Origin: CAZTDU01 sp050248795
GTDB taxonomy: Bacteria; Pseudomonadota; Gammaproteobacteria; Burkholderiales; SG8-39
Assembly (NCBI GenBank): GCA_050248795.1
Contig: JBFWRS010000008.1
Coordinates: forward strand, 35,136 to 99,135
DNA length: 64,000 bases
Direction: 5' to 3'
In this document: in pieces, positions 1 to 8,855 of the stretch
Layout of the letters: the number at the start of each line of letters is the position of its first letter
Position numbering within the stretch: position 1 is the first letter of the stretch
Program-made: the position numbers and the translations under genes
Notes under the pieces: model-generated
The model's input: only the letters and a program-made list of their open reading frames with translations
Told to the model about the DNA's origin: nothing
The model's database searches: none

Positions 1-521
1 AGCAGCTTCACCACGTCGACGTGGCCGCCGTCGGCGGCGCCGTGCAGCGCGGTGTTGCCGCGCAGGTCGCGCATGTCCGGGTCGGCGCCCGCGGCGAGCA
101 GCCGCGCCGCGGTCTGCGGATTGCCGGTAAGCGCGGCCCAGTGCAGCACGGTCTCGCCGGCGTCATTGCGCACCTTCGCATCCGCGCCGGCGGCGAGAAG
201 CAGCTCGGCGAACACCGGGTTGGCATGCAGGCCGGCGAGGTGCAGCGCCGTTTCCCCTGTCTCCGAGCGCGCGCGCAGGTCGACCTTGCGCGCAAGCAGC
301 AGCCGCACCAGTTGCGGCATGCCCTTCTCGACCGCGCGGTGCAGCGGCGTCTCGCGCGCCGCATTGCGTGCATTCAGGTTGACGCCGCCCTTCAGGATCA
401 TGCCCTCGGCGACCAGTTCCTTGCCCTCGCCTATGGCCTCGAACAGGCGCTCTTCGAGGCCCTGCGCGTGCGCGAGCGCGATTCCCGCCGCCGACAGCAG
501 CACGAGTACGAGCGCGCGCAT
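1..521 (-). CDS. Secreted ankyrin-repeat protein, 3' end beyond the window
   Basis: The reading frame is open from an ATG at 519-521 to the left edge (173 codons seen). Residues 1-20 form a signal peptide ending AHAQ, so the protein is probably periplasmic. Ankyrin repeats follow from about residue 55, at 55-85, 90-118, 123-151 and 156 onward, each with a T-x-LH-A core and a LLxxGAD turn. The start overlaps the stop of the upstream dehydrogenase by one base (TGATG), so the two are probably translationally coupled. Ankyrin repeats mediate protein binding; the partner is not visible. The stop codon lies outside the window. Confidence 0.85.
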   Translation of the reverse strand, partial: MRALVLVLLSAAGIALAHAQGLEERLFEAIGEGKELVAEGMILKGGVNLNARNAARETPLHRAVEKGMPQLVRLLLARKVDLRARSETGETALHLAGLHANPVFAELLLAAGADAKVRNDAGETVLHWAALTGNPQTAARLLAAGADPDMRDLRGNTALHGAADGGHVDVVKL

Positions 522-3460
522 CAGGGCAGCGCTCCGGCGAGCACTTCGGCCAGGTGCATGGTGGTTCGACCGCCAAGCTGCTCGATCTGTTCCCGGCACG
601 AGAACCCGTTCGAGACCACCAGCGTGTCGCTGCCCGCCGCGCGCACGCGCGGCAGCAGCACTGCCTCGCCGATCGCGCGCGATGCCTGCTGGTGCGCCGG
701 CATCATGCCGAACGCGCCGGCCATGCCGCAGCAACCGGAGTCGGGCGCGTCCACCTCGCATCCGGCGGCGCGCAGCAGCCTCGCCTCTGCATCGATGCCG
801 CCCAGCGCCTTCTGGTGGCAGTGTCCGTGCAGCAGGGCCCGCGCCTTCCCCTGCGCTGCGCCGGGCGGCTGCCAGCCGCGCGCGACGAGGAACTCGGCGA
901 GCCCCACTGCCTGGCGCGACAGGCGCAGCGCGCGCGCATCGCCCGGAAAGAGCTTCAGCAACTCGTCGCGGAACACCGAATGGCAGCCGGGTTCGAGCAC
1001 CACCACCGGCGTGCCGGCTTCCAGCGGCACGGCGAGCGCGTCCAGCACCGCATCGAGCGCGGCCCGCGCGCGATCGAGCATGCCGAAATCGTAATAGGGC
1101 CGGCCGCAGCACAGCCCCTGCCGCGGCAGCTCGACGCGGCAGCCCGCGGCTTCGAGTACATCGGTGGCCGCGAGCGCGGTAGCGGGGCGGAAGTGATTGT
1201 TGAAGGTGTCGGGCCACAAAAGCACCGCATCGCCGCGGCGCGGGCCCTCGCGCCGCGCCGGGTCGCGGCGCCCCCGCGCACGCGATTCGAACCGGGCACG
1301 AAAGCTGCGCGCGGCGAGCGCGGGCAGCCTGCGCTCCTGCGCGATGCCGGCGGCGTACCTGGACAAGGCGGCAAGGCCGGGCGTCTGCGTCAGCGCGTTG
1401 GCGAGCCACGGTACGCGCGCCGCGAGCGGCGCCCATTCGCCGATGCAGCCCATCGCCAGTGCCTCGCGGCCGCGCGGGCGCGACTCATGGTAATGCGACA
1501 GGAACTCCGCCTTCCAGGAAGCCATGTCGGTGTGCGTCGGGCAATCCGACCTGCAGCCCTTGCAGCCGAGGCACCAGTCGAGCGCCTCCTTCACGTCGTC
1601 GCTCTGCCAGCCCTCGGCGATCACGTCGCCGCGCAGCATCTCCTGCAGCAGACGCGCGCGGCCGCGCGTGGAGTAGCGTTCCTCGCCGGTGGCGCGGTAG
1701 CTCGGGCACATGGTGCCGCCCGACTTCGAGCGGCACTTGCCCATGCCGATGCAGCGCTCGGTCTCGCGCGCGAAGCCCTCGCCGATGCCGTCGGCAAACG
1801 TCATGCGCGTCGCCAGCGTCACCGGCCTGTAGTCCGGGCCTAGGCGCAGGTTCTCGTCGGCTCGCAGCACGCTGCCGCGCGCCGATACCAGCTTGCCCGG
1901 ATTCATGCGGTCCTCTGGATCCCAGATCGCCTTGAACTCGCGGAACGCCTGCATCAGCTCCGCGCCGTACATCGCCGGCAGGAACTCCGCCTTCGCCTGG
2001 CCGTCGCCGTGCTCGCCCGAGAGCGAGCCGCCGTACTTCACCACCAGCGCGGCGGCCTCGCCGAGGAAGCGCCGCCACACCGCGAGGCCTGCGACGCTGC
2101 GCAGGTCGAAGCTGATGCGCGCATGGATGCAGCCGTCGCCGAAATGCCCGTACAGCGAGGTGCGATAGCCGTGGCGGTCGATCAGCGCCTGGAATTCCCG
2201 CAGGTAATCGCCCAGGCGCAGCGGGTCGACCGCGGCGTCCTCCCAGCCCACCACCGGATCCGGGCCGCCGCCCGGCGGCGACAGCGCGGTGGCGGACGCG
2301 CCGGTCTCGCGTATCGACCAGATGCGCGCCATCAGCGCCGGTTCCGCGACCAGCAGGCAGGCGAGGCCCGGGCGTTCGGCGAAGCGCGCTTCGAGCACGC
2401 GCGCGCGCGCCAGCGCCTCGTCGGCGCTGTCGCCGCCGAACTCGGTCATCAGCCACGCATTGCCTTCGGGCAGCAGCGCGATGTCGGCGAGGCGCAGTCC
2501 GCGCTCGCGCAGCCCGCCGATGATCTTCTCGTCCAGGCCCTCGCAGGCGATCGGGTTCGACGCCAGCACGTCCGGCACCACGTCGCCGGCCTGGTAGATG
2601 TCGGGAAAGCCGGTGATCAGCAGCACGCGGTGGCGCGGGCTCTTCACCAGCTTCGTCACCGCCTGCAGCGTCAGCGCGCAGGTGCCTTCCGAGCCGACCA
2701 GCGCGCGCGCGACGTTGAACTCATTCTCCGGCAGCAGCTGGTCGAGGTTGTAGCCCGACACGCGGCGCTTGATCTTCGGGAACTTCGCGCGGATCAGTTC
2801 TGCATGGCGGTCGCGCAGCCGCCGCAGCGCGGCGTAGATCTCGCCGCGGCGCCCGCCCGCGGCGATGATCGCCTCGAGCTCTGCCTCGGGAGTCGGCCCG
2901 CACCAGAAGCGCGCGCCGTCGTAGGTCAGCACTTCCAGCGCCTCGATGTTCTCGACCGTCTTGCCCGCCATCACCGAGTGCGGGCCGCAGGAGTTGTTGG
3001 CGATCATGCCGCCGAGCGTGCAGCGGCTGTGCGTCGCCGGGTCGGGGCCGAAGGTGAGGCCCTCGCGCTCCGCGGCCTCGCGCAGCGTGTCGCAGACCAC
3101 GCCCGGCTCGACGCGCGCCACCTGCGCCGTGGCGTTCACCGCCAGCACGCGGTCGAGGTACTTCGAGCAGTCGATGACCACCGCGACGTTGACACCCTGG
3201 CCGCACTGCGAAGTACCGCCGCCGCGCGCCAGCACCGGTACGCCGTGCCCGCGGCACACCGCCACCGCGGCGACGATGCCTTCGTCGGTGCGCGGCAGCA
3301 CGACGCCGATCGGCACCTGCCGGTAGTTGGACGCATCCGCCGCATACGCTGCGCGCGCACCGGCATCGAAGCGGACTTCGCCGCCGCCGTGGGCCTGCAG
3401 CGCGCGCTGCAGCGCGTCGGCAAGCGCCGCGGCGGGCGCAGGCTGCTGCGCGTCCGCCAT
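521..3460 (-). CDS. FAD-linked oxidase fused to Fe-S oxidoreductase (YdiJ / D-2-hydroxyglutarate dehydrogenase type)
   Basis: A 979-residue fusion, close to the roughly 1,000 residues usual for YdiJ. The N-terminal half is a PCMH-type FAD domain (glycine-rich LARGGGTSQCGQG near residue 78) and an FAD-oxidase C domain with HGDG near 484. Two ferredoxin-type clusters follow (Cys 570/576/585 and CLGCKGCRSDC at 630-640). Two CCG half-domains (LCCG 783, GHCHQK 879, SGCCG 908) end the protein. The family oxidises D-2-hydroxyacids and passes electrons to the respiratory chain; D-2-hydroxyglutarate is the best guess by family. I chose the internal ATG at 3460, not the upstream one at 3529, because it overlaps the peptidase stop by one base. 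Confidence 0.9.
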   Translation of the reverse strand: MADAQQPAPAAALADALQRALQAHGGGEVRFDAGARAAYAADASNYRQVPIGVVLPRTDEGIVAAVAVCRGHGVPVLARGGGTSQCGQGVNVAVVIDCSKYLDRVLAVNATAQVARVEPGVVCDTLREAAEREGLTFGPDPATHSRCTLGGMIANNSCGPHSVMAGKTVENIEALEVLTYDGARFWCGPTPEAELEAIIAAGGRRGEIYAALRRLRDRHAELIRAKFPKIKRRVSGYNLDQLLPENEFNVARALVGSEGTCALTLQAVTKLVKSPRHRVLLITGFPDIYQAGDVVPDVLASNPIACEGLDEKIIGGLRERGLRLADIALLPEGNAWLMTEFGGDSADEALARARVLEARFAERPGLACLLVAEPALMARIWSIRETGASATALSPPGGGPDPVVGWEDAAVDPLRLGDYLREFQALIDRHGYRTSLYGHFGDGCIHARISFDLRSVAGLAVWRRFLGEAAALVVKYGGSLSGEHGDGQAKAEFLPAMYGAELMQAFREFKAIWDPEDRMNPGKLVSARGSVLRADENLRLGPDYRPVTLATRMTFADGIGEGFARETERCIGMGKCRSKSGGTMCPSYRATGEERYSTRGRARLLQEMLRGDVIAEGWQSDDVKEALDWCLGCKGCRSDCPTHTDMASWKAEFLSHYHESRPRGREALAMGCIGEWAPLAARVPWLANALTQTPGLAALSRYAAGIAQERRLPALAARSFRARFESRARGRRDPARREGPRRGDAVLLWPDTFNNHFRPATALAATDVLEAAGCRVELPRQGLCCGRPYYDFGMLDRARAALDAVLDALAVPLEAGTPVVVLEPGCHSVFRDELLKLFPGDARALRLSRQAVGLAEFLVARGWQPPGAAQGKARALLHGHCHQKALGGIDAEARLLRAAGCEVDAPDSGCCGMAGAFGMMPAHQQASRAIGEAVLLPRVRAAGSDTLVVSNGFSCREQIEQLGGRTTMHLAEVLAGALP

Positions 3461-5424
3461 CAGGCTGCCAGCGACTTCGGGTCGATGTCGGCGAAGCGCG
3501 GCGGCAGCGGACAATCGATCGTCGCGCACACCGCACGCATGAGTTCGGCTTCCATCACGCGGATTGTGCCGTCGTGCGTCACCGCTGCAAACAGGCCTTT
3601 CACAAGCAGTTCCTTCTGCAGCGGCGCGAGCGCCTTCAGCCTGACGAGCGCGTCTGCCGCCGCATCCAGCGACAGCTTGCCGGATTGCCCGGGCAGGGAT
3701 TCGGCCAGGTGCATTTCCACGGCTCCTGCGCGCATTGCGTCCCGCAGCGCGCTGCCGCGCTCGGGCGCGTCGTGGCGCACGCCTGCATGCGCCACCATCT
3801 CGAGCACGTTGAACGCCTCGCGGCGCAGCTCGCCGAGCTTGCGCGTGCCATCGGCGCCGGGCTTGCGTGGCGGCGCGAGCTGGCTCTGCACCAGCGTCAG
3901 CACCGCGAATTCGTGCAGCGACACGCGGCGGTCGGCCTGGATCACCGCCTTCAGCGCGGCGAGGAGCTCGCGCTGCTGGTCGGCGGACGCGGCCTTCGCC
4001 GCGGGCAGCGCAATGTCGATGAGCGGCAGGCGGTAGGCGGCGCCCAGCGCGCGCGCGTCGGGCGCCAGCGCGCGCGCGGCGTCGGCGAGCGCGCCTGCGC
4101 CCGCGGCGCGCGCCGCGTCGAGCTGCGCATCCATCACTTCGTCCGTCGGCGCAAGCATCAGCGCGAGGATCAGCGCGCGCGCGTTCGCGGTCTCATGCGC
4201 GCCGGCGAGCAGCAGCACGGGCAACGTCTCCAGCAACTGGTGCGCGAAGGCGAGGTTGCCGGCGTCCACCGCGCCGACCGCCGCCGCGCCGGCGTCGGCC
4301 GACCTGCCCCAGGGTTCGCCGCCATCGAGCTTGCGGCGGCCGCCCGGGGCCGCCGCCGCTGCGCCTGCGCCCTCCAACTTCGCCTCCTCCGGCGCCGCCA
4401 TCGCGGCGCGGCGCTCACGGTAGGACTGCGCGTCGAACTTCGGGTGCGCCCTGCGGATGCGCTCGGCCACCGGCGGGTGCGTGCCGAACAGGCCCGAGAA
4501 CCAGACCTTGACGCCCTGGCCGAAGAACATGTGCGACATGTCCTCGGCGCGGCGGTCCTCGATCAGCGTGCCGCGCGCGCTCGCCTCGATCTGGTCCAGC
4601 GCGCCGGCGATGCCGTCCGGGTTGCGCGTGAACTGCACGCTCGCGGCATCGGCGAGGAACTCGCGCTGGCGCGACACCGCGGCCTTGATCAGGCGCGCGA
4701 AAAAGAGGCCCACGTAGCCGATCACCAGCAGCGCGAGCCCGCCCATGGCGACCGCGGCCGCGCCGTCGCCGCGAGAGCGCCGCGTGCTGCGCATGAGGAA
4801 TTCGCCGATCGCACCGAGGAACACGATGCCGGCGAGCACGCCCATCATGCGGATGTTCAGCCGCATGTCGCCATTGAGGATGTGGCTGAATTCGTGGCCG
4901 ATCACCGCCTGCAGCTCGTCGCGCGTCAGCGTCTCCAGCGTGCCGCGCGTCACCGCGACCACCGAGTTCGAGATGTCGTAGCCGGCGGCGAATGCGTTGA
5001 TGCCTTTCTCGCCGTCCATCACGTACACGCCGGGCATGCGCACGCCCGAGGCGATCGCCATTTCCTCGACCACGTTCAGCAGTCGCTTCTCCAGCACGTC
5101 CCCGGTGTTCGACTGCACCTGGCGCGCGCCCACCATCTGCGCCACCTTGTCGCCGCCGCCGGCAAGCCGCGCGATCTGCACCGCGCTCACCAGCAGGATC
5201 GTCGCCCCGGTCAGCAACGCCCCCCACAGGTAGACCTCCACCGGCACCTGCGCGAGGCGCGCGGCGAGCCCGGGCGCCCGCGGCCCGCTGTCCATGGTGA
5301 AGGCCCAGATGCCCGCCAGCACCAGGTCCACCGCGACGATCACCGCGGCGACCGCGAGGAGGTACAGCACCACCAGGCGCCGGGTGTTGCGGCGCGCCAG
5401 CGCCTGCCCCTCGAAGAAGTTCAT
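3460..5424 (-). CDS. M48 family membrane metallopeptidase with long C-terminal extension
   Basis: 654 residues. Two hydrophobic helices occupy about 17-40 and 65-85. The zinc motif HEFSH is at 177-181, and the third ligand is probably Glu255 in REFLADA. More hydrophobic segments lie between about 195 and 245, as in HtpX-like enzymes. The last 300 residues are alanine-rich, helical and not part of the canonical peptidase. M48 membrane peptidases degrade misfolded membrane proteins. The start ATG overlaps the stop of the next M48 gene (ATGA). Its N-terminus (MNFFEGQALARR) parallels that of the neighbouring paralogue, so the two probably arose by tandem duplication. Confidence 0.92.
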   Translation of the reverse strand: MNFFEGQALARRNTRRLVVLYLLAVAAVIVAVDLVLAGIWAFTMDSGPRAPGLAARLAQVPVEVYLWGALLTGATILLVSAVQIARLAGGGDKVAQMVGARQVQSNTGDVLEKRLLNVVEEMAIASGVRMPGVYVMDGEKGINAFAAGYDISNSVVAVTRGTLETLTRDELQAVIGHEFSHILNGDMRLNIRMMGVLAGIVFLGAIGEFLMRSTRRSRGDGAAAVAMGGLALLVIGYVGLFFARLIKAAVSRQREFLADAASVQFTRNPDGIAGALDQIEASARGTLIEDRRAEDMSHMFFGQGVKVWFSGLFGTHPPVAERIRRAHPKFDAQSYRERRAAMAAPEEAKLEGAGAAAAAPGGRRKLDGGEPWGRSADAGAAAVGAVDAGNLAFAHQLLETLPVLLLAGAHETANARALILALMLAPTDEVMDAQLDAARAAGAGALADAARALAPDARALGAAYRLPLIDIALPAAKAASADQQRELLAALKAVIQADRRVSLHEFAVLTLVQSQLAPPRKPGADGTRKLGELRREAFNVLEMVAHAGVRHDAPERGSALRDAMRAGAVEMHLAESLPGQSGKLSLDAAADALVRLKALAPLQKELLVKGLFAAVTHDGTIRVMEAELMRAVCATIDCPLPPRFADIDPKSLAA

Positions 5425-7436
5425 GCCGCGAGTGTAGAGCGGTCCAGCGCCGCGACCAATGGCGGCAGCGGGCAGTCGAGCGCCGCCGCCACCAGTCGCA
5501 GCAGCTCGACCTCGGCGATGCGCAGCCTGCCGTCGGCGTTGATCGCGTCGGTGCAGGCCTTGATCAGGCGCGGCTTCTGCAGCGCGTTCAGCACGCGCAG
5601 CTTTTCAAGCGCCTCACCAACCTGGCGCGTCGAAAGCGCCGCGACCGGCAGCGGCGCTTCCAGCTCCACGCCCAGCCAGCGCTTGCCGGCATCGAATGCC
5701 GCGGCCGCGGTGTCGGCGCCGGCCGCATGCGCCACCATCGACAGCACCGCGTGCGCGTCGCCCTGCACGTCGGCCACCGACTTGTAAACCGAACGCACCG
5801 GCCGGCCGGCATCCTCGCGCAGGTGCTGGCGCAGGAACGCATGCAGCACGAACTCGCGCAGCGTGACGCGCCTGTCGGCCTCGATCAGCGCCTGGTGGTC
5901 GGCGAGGAAGGCATCGCGCAGCGGCTGCTTCTGCTCGCGCAGCACCGGCAGCGCGAGCTCGGCGAGGTCCAGCCCGGCGGCGCGGCCCAGCGGCGCGGCC
6001 ATGGCCCAGGCTTCCGCGGCGCCCGCTGCGCAGGCCTCGCCGCGGCGCGCGGCGAGCGCCTCGAGCTCCCTTGCGCGCACCGCATCATCCGGCTCGCAGG
6101 CAAGCGCGAACAGCAGCTGCTCCGCGCCCTCGGGCGTCGCCATGCGCTCGCGCAACCGCGGCGGAATCGACGCGAGGAAACGGCGTGCATAGTCCACGTG
6201 CGCGGCGGCCGGCCGGCCCACCGAGTCGGCCACCGCCGCGGCGGTGATTGCCGCTGCCGCGGGACCGCTGCGCAGCGCGTCCAGCGGATCGTGCACCTTG
6301 ACGACGTTGCCGCCGCCGTCGATCACCGCCACCGCTCGGTCCTCCATCGCTACCGCGGTACCGCGCTGCTTGCGGTACTCGAGCCGCTGGAACTGCGGAT
6401 GCGTGCGCCGGATGCGCTCCTCGAGCGGCGGATGCGTCGGAAAGCTCCACCAGTGCGATCCGGACTGCAGGAAGAACATGTGCGCGAACTCGGTCGCGTG
6501 CACCGCCTGCACCATGGTCCCGGTCTTCAGCGCCCGCACGCTGTCCAGCGCGCCGGCAATGCCTTCCGGATTGCGCGTGAACTGCACGCTGGCGGCGTCG
6601 GCGAGGTGCTCGCGGTGCCGCGAGATCGACGCCTTGATCGCATCCGCGGCGAGCATGCCGGGAAAGCCGACCATGGCGAGGATCGCCGCGGCGACCGCAT
6701 GCACGGCGTCGCTGCCGGTCTTTTCGCGGCCGAGCGCCCGGGCCGATCTCGCCGCGCGCTCGAACAGCGCCTCGCTCTGCTCGCCCACCCAGGACAGGCC
6801 CGCCAGCAGCGCCGCGAGCCGGATGTTCAGCGCCATGTCGCCATTCAGGATGTGGCTGAACTCGTGCGCGATCACCCCCTGCAGCTCGTCGCGCGAAAGT
6901 TGCGTGACCAGTCCCTGCGTGACGATCATTACCGCCTCGTTGGGCGAATTCCCCGCCACCAGCGCGTTCACCGCGCGCTCGCGCTCGAGCACGTACACCG
7001 GCGGGCTCGCGATCCCGGAGGCGATCGCCATTTCGTCGACGACGTTCAGCAGCCGGCGCTCGCTGGCGTTGCACTTCGCCGGATCGACGTAGCGCGCGCC
7101 GAGGTAGTGCGCCACGGTGTAGCCGCCGTCGCGCAGCGACCACATGCGCGCCGCCGACACCACGACGATGATGGCTCCTTTCAGCGCGCCCACCGCCAGC
7201 GGCACCTCGTGCGGCACGCGCGCCACTGTGGCGAAGTACGCGCCGAAGAAGCCCGATACCGGCGGCAGCGGCTCGCGCAGCGGCAGCCCGCCGCCGGTGA
7301 ACAGCGCGAGCAACGCATAGCCGAGCACGGCGATCAGGCAGTAGCTGGCGATGACCAGCAGCACCGCGACGCCGAAGGCCAGCAGCAGCAGCCGCGTGCG
7401 CCGGCGCGCTTCGGCCTGCGCCTGGAAGAAATCCAT
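5421..7436 (-). CDS. M48 family membrane metallopeptidase, tandem paralogue
   Basis: 671 residues from the chosen start. The N-terminus MDFFQAQAEARRRT matches the pattern of the downstream paralogue, so I prefer this ATG to one 11 codons upstream at 7469. Two N-terminal membrane helices precede HEFSHILNGD (His191, Glu192, His195). The REHLADA segment is the probable third-ligand region. A long C-terminal helical extension is shared with its neighbour. It lies between lemA and the second M48 gene in an operon, which supports a joint role in envelope proteolysis. The substrate is unknown. Confidence 0.92.
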   Translation of the reverse strand: MDFFQAQAEARRRTRLLLLAFGVAVLLVIASYCLIAVLGYALLALFTGGGLPLREPLPPVSGFFGAYFATVARVPHEVPLAVGALKGAIIVVVSAARMWSLRDGGYTVAHYLGARYVDPAKCNASERRLLNVVDEMAIASGIASPPVYVLERERAVNALVAGNSPNEAVMIVTQGLVTQLSRDELQGVIAHEFSHILNGDMALNIRLAALLAGLSWVGEQSEALFERAARSARALGREKTGSDAVHAVAAAILAMVGFPGMLAADAIKASISRHREHLADAASVQFTRNPEGIAGALDSVRALKTGTMVQAVHATEFAHMFFLQSGSHWWSFPTHPPLEERIRRTHPQFQRLEYRKQRGTAVAMEDRAVAVIDGGGNVVKVHDPLDALRSGPAAAAITAAAVADSVGRPAAAHVDYARRFLASIPPRLRERMATPEGAEQLLFALACEPDDAVRARELEALAARRGEACAAGAAEAWAMAAPLGRAAGLDLAELALPVLREQKQPLRDAFLADHQALIEADRRVTLREFVLHAFLRQHLREDAGRPVRSVYKSVADVQGDAHAVLSMVAHAAGADTAAAAFDAGKRWLGVELEAPLPVAALSTRQVGEALEKLRVLNALQKPRLIKACTDAINADGRLRIAEVELLRLVAAALDCPLPPLVAALDRSTLAA

Positions 7437-7481
7437 CGTGGCACGGCCGTCCTTCGCGACGCGTGCCATTGCCGGCCCGGC

Positions 7482-8075
7482 TTAGAACGATACTTTCGGC
7501 GCCTGGCGCTCGTCGGCGGACTCGGTCGACTGCAGCTGCTCCGCGGCCGGGAAGCCGAGCGCGTTCGCGAACACGATGTTGGGGAAGGTCTCGCGCCGCG
7601 TGTTGTAGCTCATGATTTCGTCGTTGAAGGCCTGGCGCGCGAACGCCACCTTGTTCTCGGTGCTGGTCAGCTCCTCCTGCAGCGCCATCATGTTCTGGTT
7701 CGCCTTCAGGTCGGGGTAGGCTTCCGACAGCGCAAACAGGCGCCCGAGCACGCCGCCCAGGCTGCCCTCGGCCGCGGCGAGCCCGGCCATCGCCGCAGGG
7801 TTGCCCGGATTCGCGCTTGCCGCGGACGCAGCCTGCGCCGCGACGTTGCGCGCCTTGATCACCGCCTCGAGCGTCTCGCGCTCGTGCTTCATGTAGCCCT
7901 TGGCGATCTCCACGAGGTTGGGGATCAGGTCGTAGCGGCGCTTCAACTGCACGTCGATCTGCGAGAACGCGTTCTTGTAGCGGTTTCGCAGCGCCACGAG
8001 ACCGTTGTAGATCCCGATGACCCACACCACCAGCACCGCGACGATGCCCAGCACCACCCATCCGGTCGTCGACAT
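7482..8075 (-). CDS. lemA: LemA family membrane protein
   Basis: 197 residues, typical for LemA. One N-terminal transmembrane helix (about 5-25) is followed by a long helical domain. That domain carries the family signature around NRYKNAFSQIDVQLKRRYDL and IPNLVEIAKGYM. A GGGGAGGG ribosome site lies just before the ATG. LemA genes very often sit beside M48/HtpX-type peptidases, and here two follow directly. The biochemical role of LemA is not settled; involvement in membrane protein quality control is inferred from the neighbourhood. Confidence 0.93.
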   Translation of the reverse strand: MSTTGWVVLGIVAVLVVWVIGIYNGLVALRNRYKNAFSQIDVQLKRRYDLIPNLVEIAKGYMKHERETLEAVIKARNVAAQAASAASANPGNPAAMAGLAAAEGSLGGVLGRLFALSEAYPDLKANQNMMALQEELTSTENKVAFARQAFNDEIMSYNTRRETFPNIVFANALGFPAAEQLQSTESADERQAPKVSF

Positions 8076-8110
8076 GGCAGCCCTCCCCTTTGTTCTTGCA
8101 GCGCGAAACT

Positions 8111-8118
8111 AATATAGC
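8111..8118. promoter_or_regulatory. Overlapping divergent -10-like elements
   Basis: The intergenic AT-rich patch reads TATAGC on the plus strand (8113-8118, before the glutathione transferase) and TATATT on the minus strand (8116-8111, before lemA). The plus-strand element is 8 bases from the ATG at 8127, and no Shine-Dalgarno sequence lies between. Placement is by eye. Confidence 0.35.
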
Positions 8119-8126
8119 ATCGAACC

Positions 8127-8828
8127 ATGCAGATCAAGCTGTGGGAACTGAAGGGCCGGGACGACCGCCGCTACAGCCTGTTTTCGTGGCGCACGCGCAT
8201 GGCGCTGGTGCACAAGGGGCTCGAGTTCGAGACGCACCCGGTGTACATGACCGACAAGGTCGCAATCGCATTCTCCGGCGGCAAAACGGTGCCGGTGATC
8301 CGCGACGGCGACGCCGTGGTGCGCGACTCGTGGAAGATCGCCGAGCACCTCGAGGCCGCGCATCCGCAGGCGCCGGCCCTGTTCGGCGGCCCGATCGGCC
8401 ACGGCCTGACGCTTACCTTCAATACCTGGGTCGACCGCGTGCTGGTCGGCGCGATGCTGCCGGTGATCGTCGCCGACATACACGACGATTGCGTGCACCC
8501 CGAGGACCAGGCCTACGTGCGTGGCAGTTTCGAGAAGGCGCTCGGCAGGACGATCGAGGAGGCGCGCGCCGCGCGCGCCGAGGCGCAAAAGCGCCTGGAC
8601 CGCGCGCTCGAGCCGATGCAGGCGACGCTGAAGCGCCAGCCCTTCATCTGCGGCGCCGCGCCGGCCTATGCCGACTACATCCTGTTTTCGCTGTTCCAGT
8701 GGGCGCGGATAGCCAGCGCCGACGAAACGCTGGCGGCGGATTCGCCGCTCTTCGCGTGGCGAGAGCGCCTGCTCGACCTGCACGGGGGCTACGCGCGCCA
8801 AGTGACGGCGGCGAAACCCGGGCGGTAG
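8127..8828 (+). CDS. Glutathione S-transferase family protein
   Basis: 233 residues with an N-terminal thioredoxin-fold GST domain (about 1-85) and an all-helical C-terminal domain with the AYADYILFSLFQW segment near 185. The TVPVIRDGD stretch near 55 is the conserved cis-proline region that binds glutathione. Overall pattern resembles the beta-etherase/LigE-like branch of bacterial GSTs, but I cannot fix the substrate. No ribosome-binding site is visible, and a -10-like TATAGC ends 8 bases before the ATG, so the mRNA could be leaderless. The stop is 27 bases before livK. Confidence 0.85.
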   Translation: MQIKLWELKGRDDRRYSLFSWRTRMALVHKGLEFETHPVYMTDKVAIAFSGGKTVPVIRDGDAVVRDSWKIAEHLEAAHPQAPALFGGPIGHGLTLTFNTWVDRVLVGAMLPVIVADIHDDCVHPEDQAYVRGSFEKALGRTIEEARAARAEAQKRLDRALEPMQATLKRQPFICGAAPAYADYILFSLFQWARIASADETLAADSPLFAWRERLLDLHGGYARQVTAAKPGR

Positions 8829-8831
8829 AAT
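8826..8831 (+). promoter_or_regulatory. TAGAAT -10-like element before livK
   Basis: TAGAATGCCG overlaps the stop codon of the glutathione transferase gene and lies 24 bases before the livK ATG. It matches the TAGAAT element seen before several other genes here, so livK may have its own start site in addition to read-through. No convincing -35 was found. Confidence 0.35.
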
Positions 8832-8855
8832 GCCGCCATCCCAAGGAGACTGCCC

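Noticed and set aside
5727..8117. Long open frame (796 codons) on the plus strand opposite the M48 and LemA genes
   Set aside because: It is antisense to three well-supported genes and its product is Arg/His/Gly-rich with no domain, a usual side effect of high-GC codon bias.
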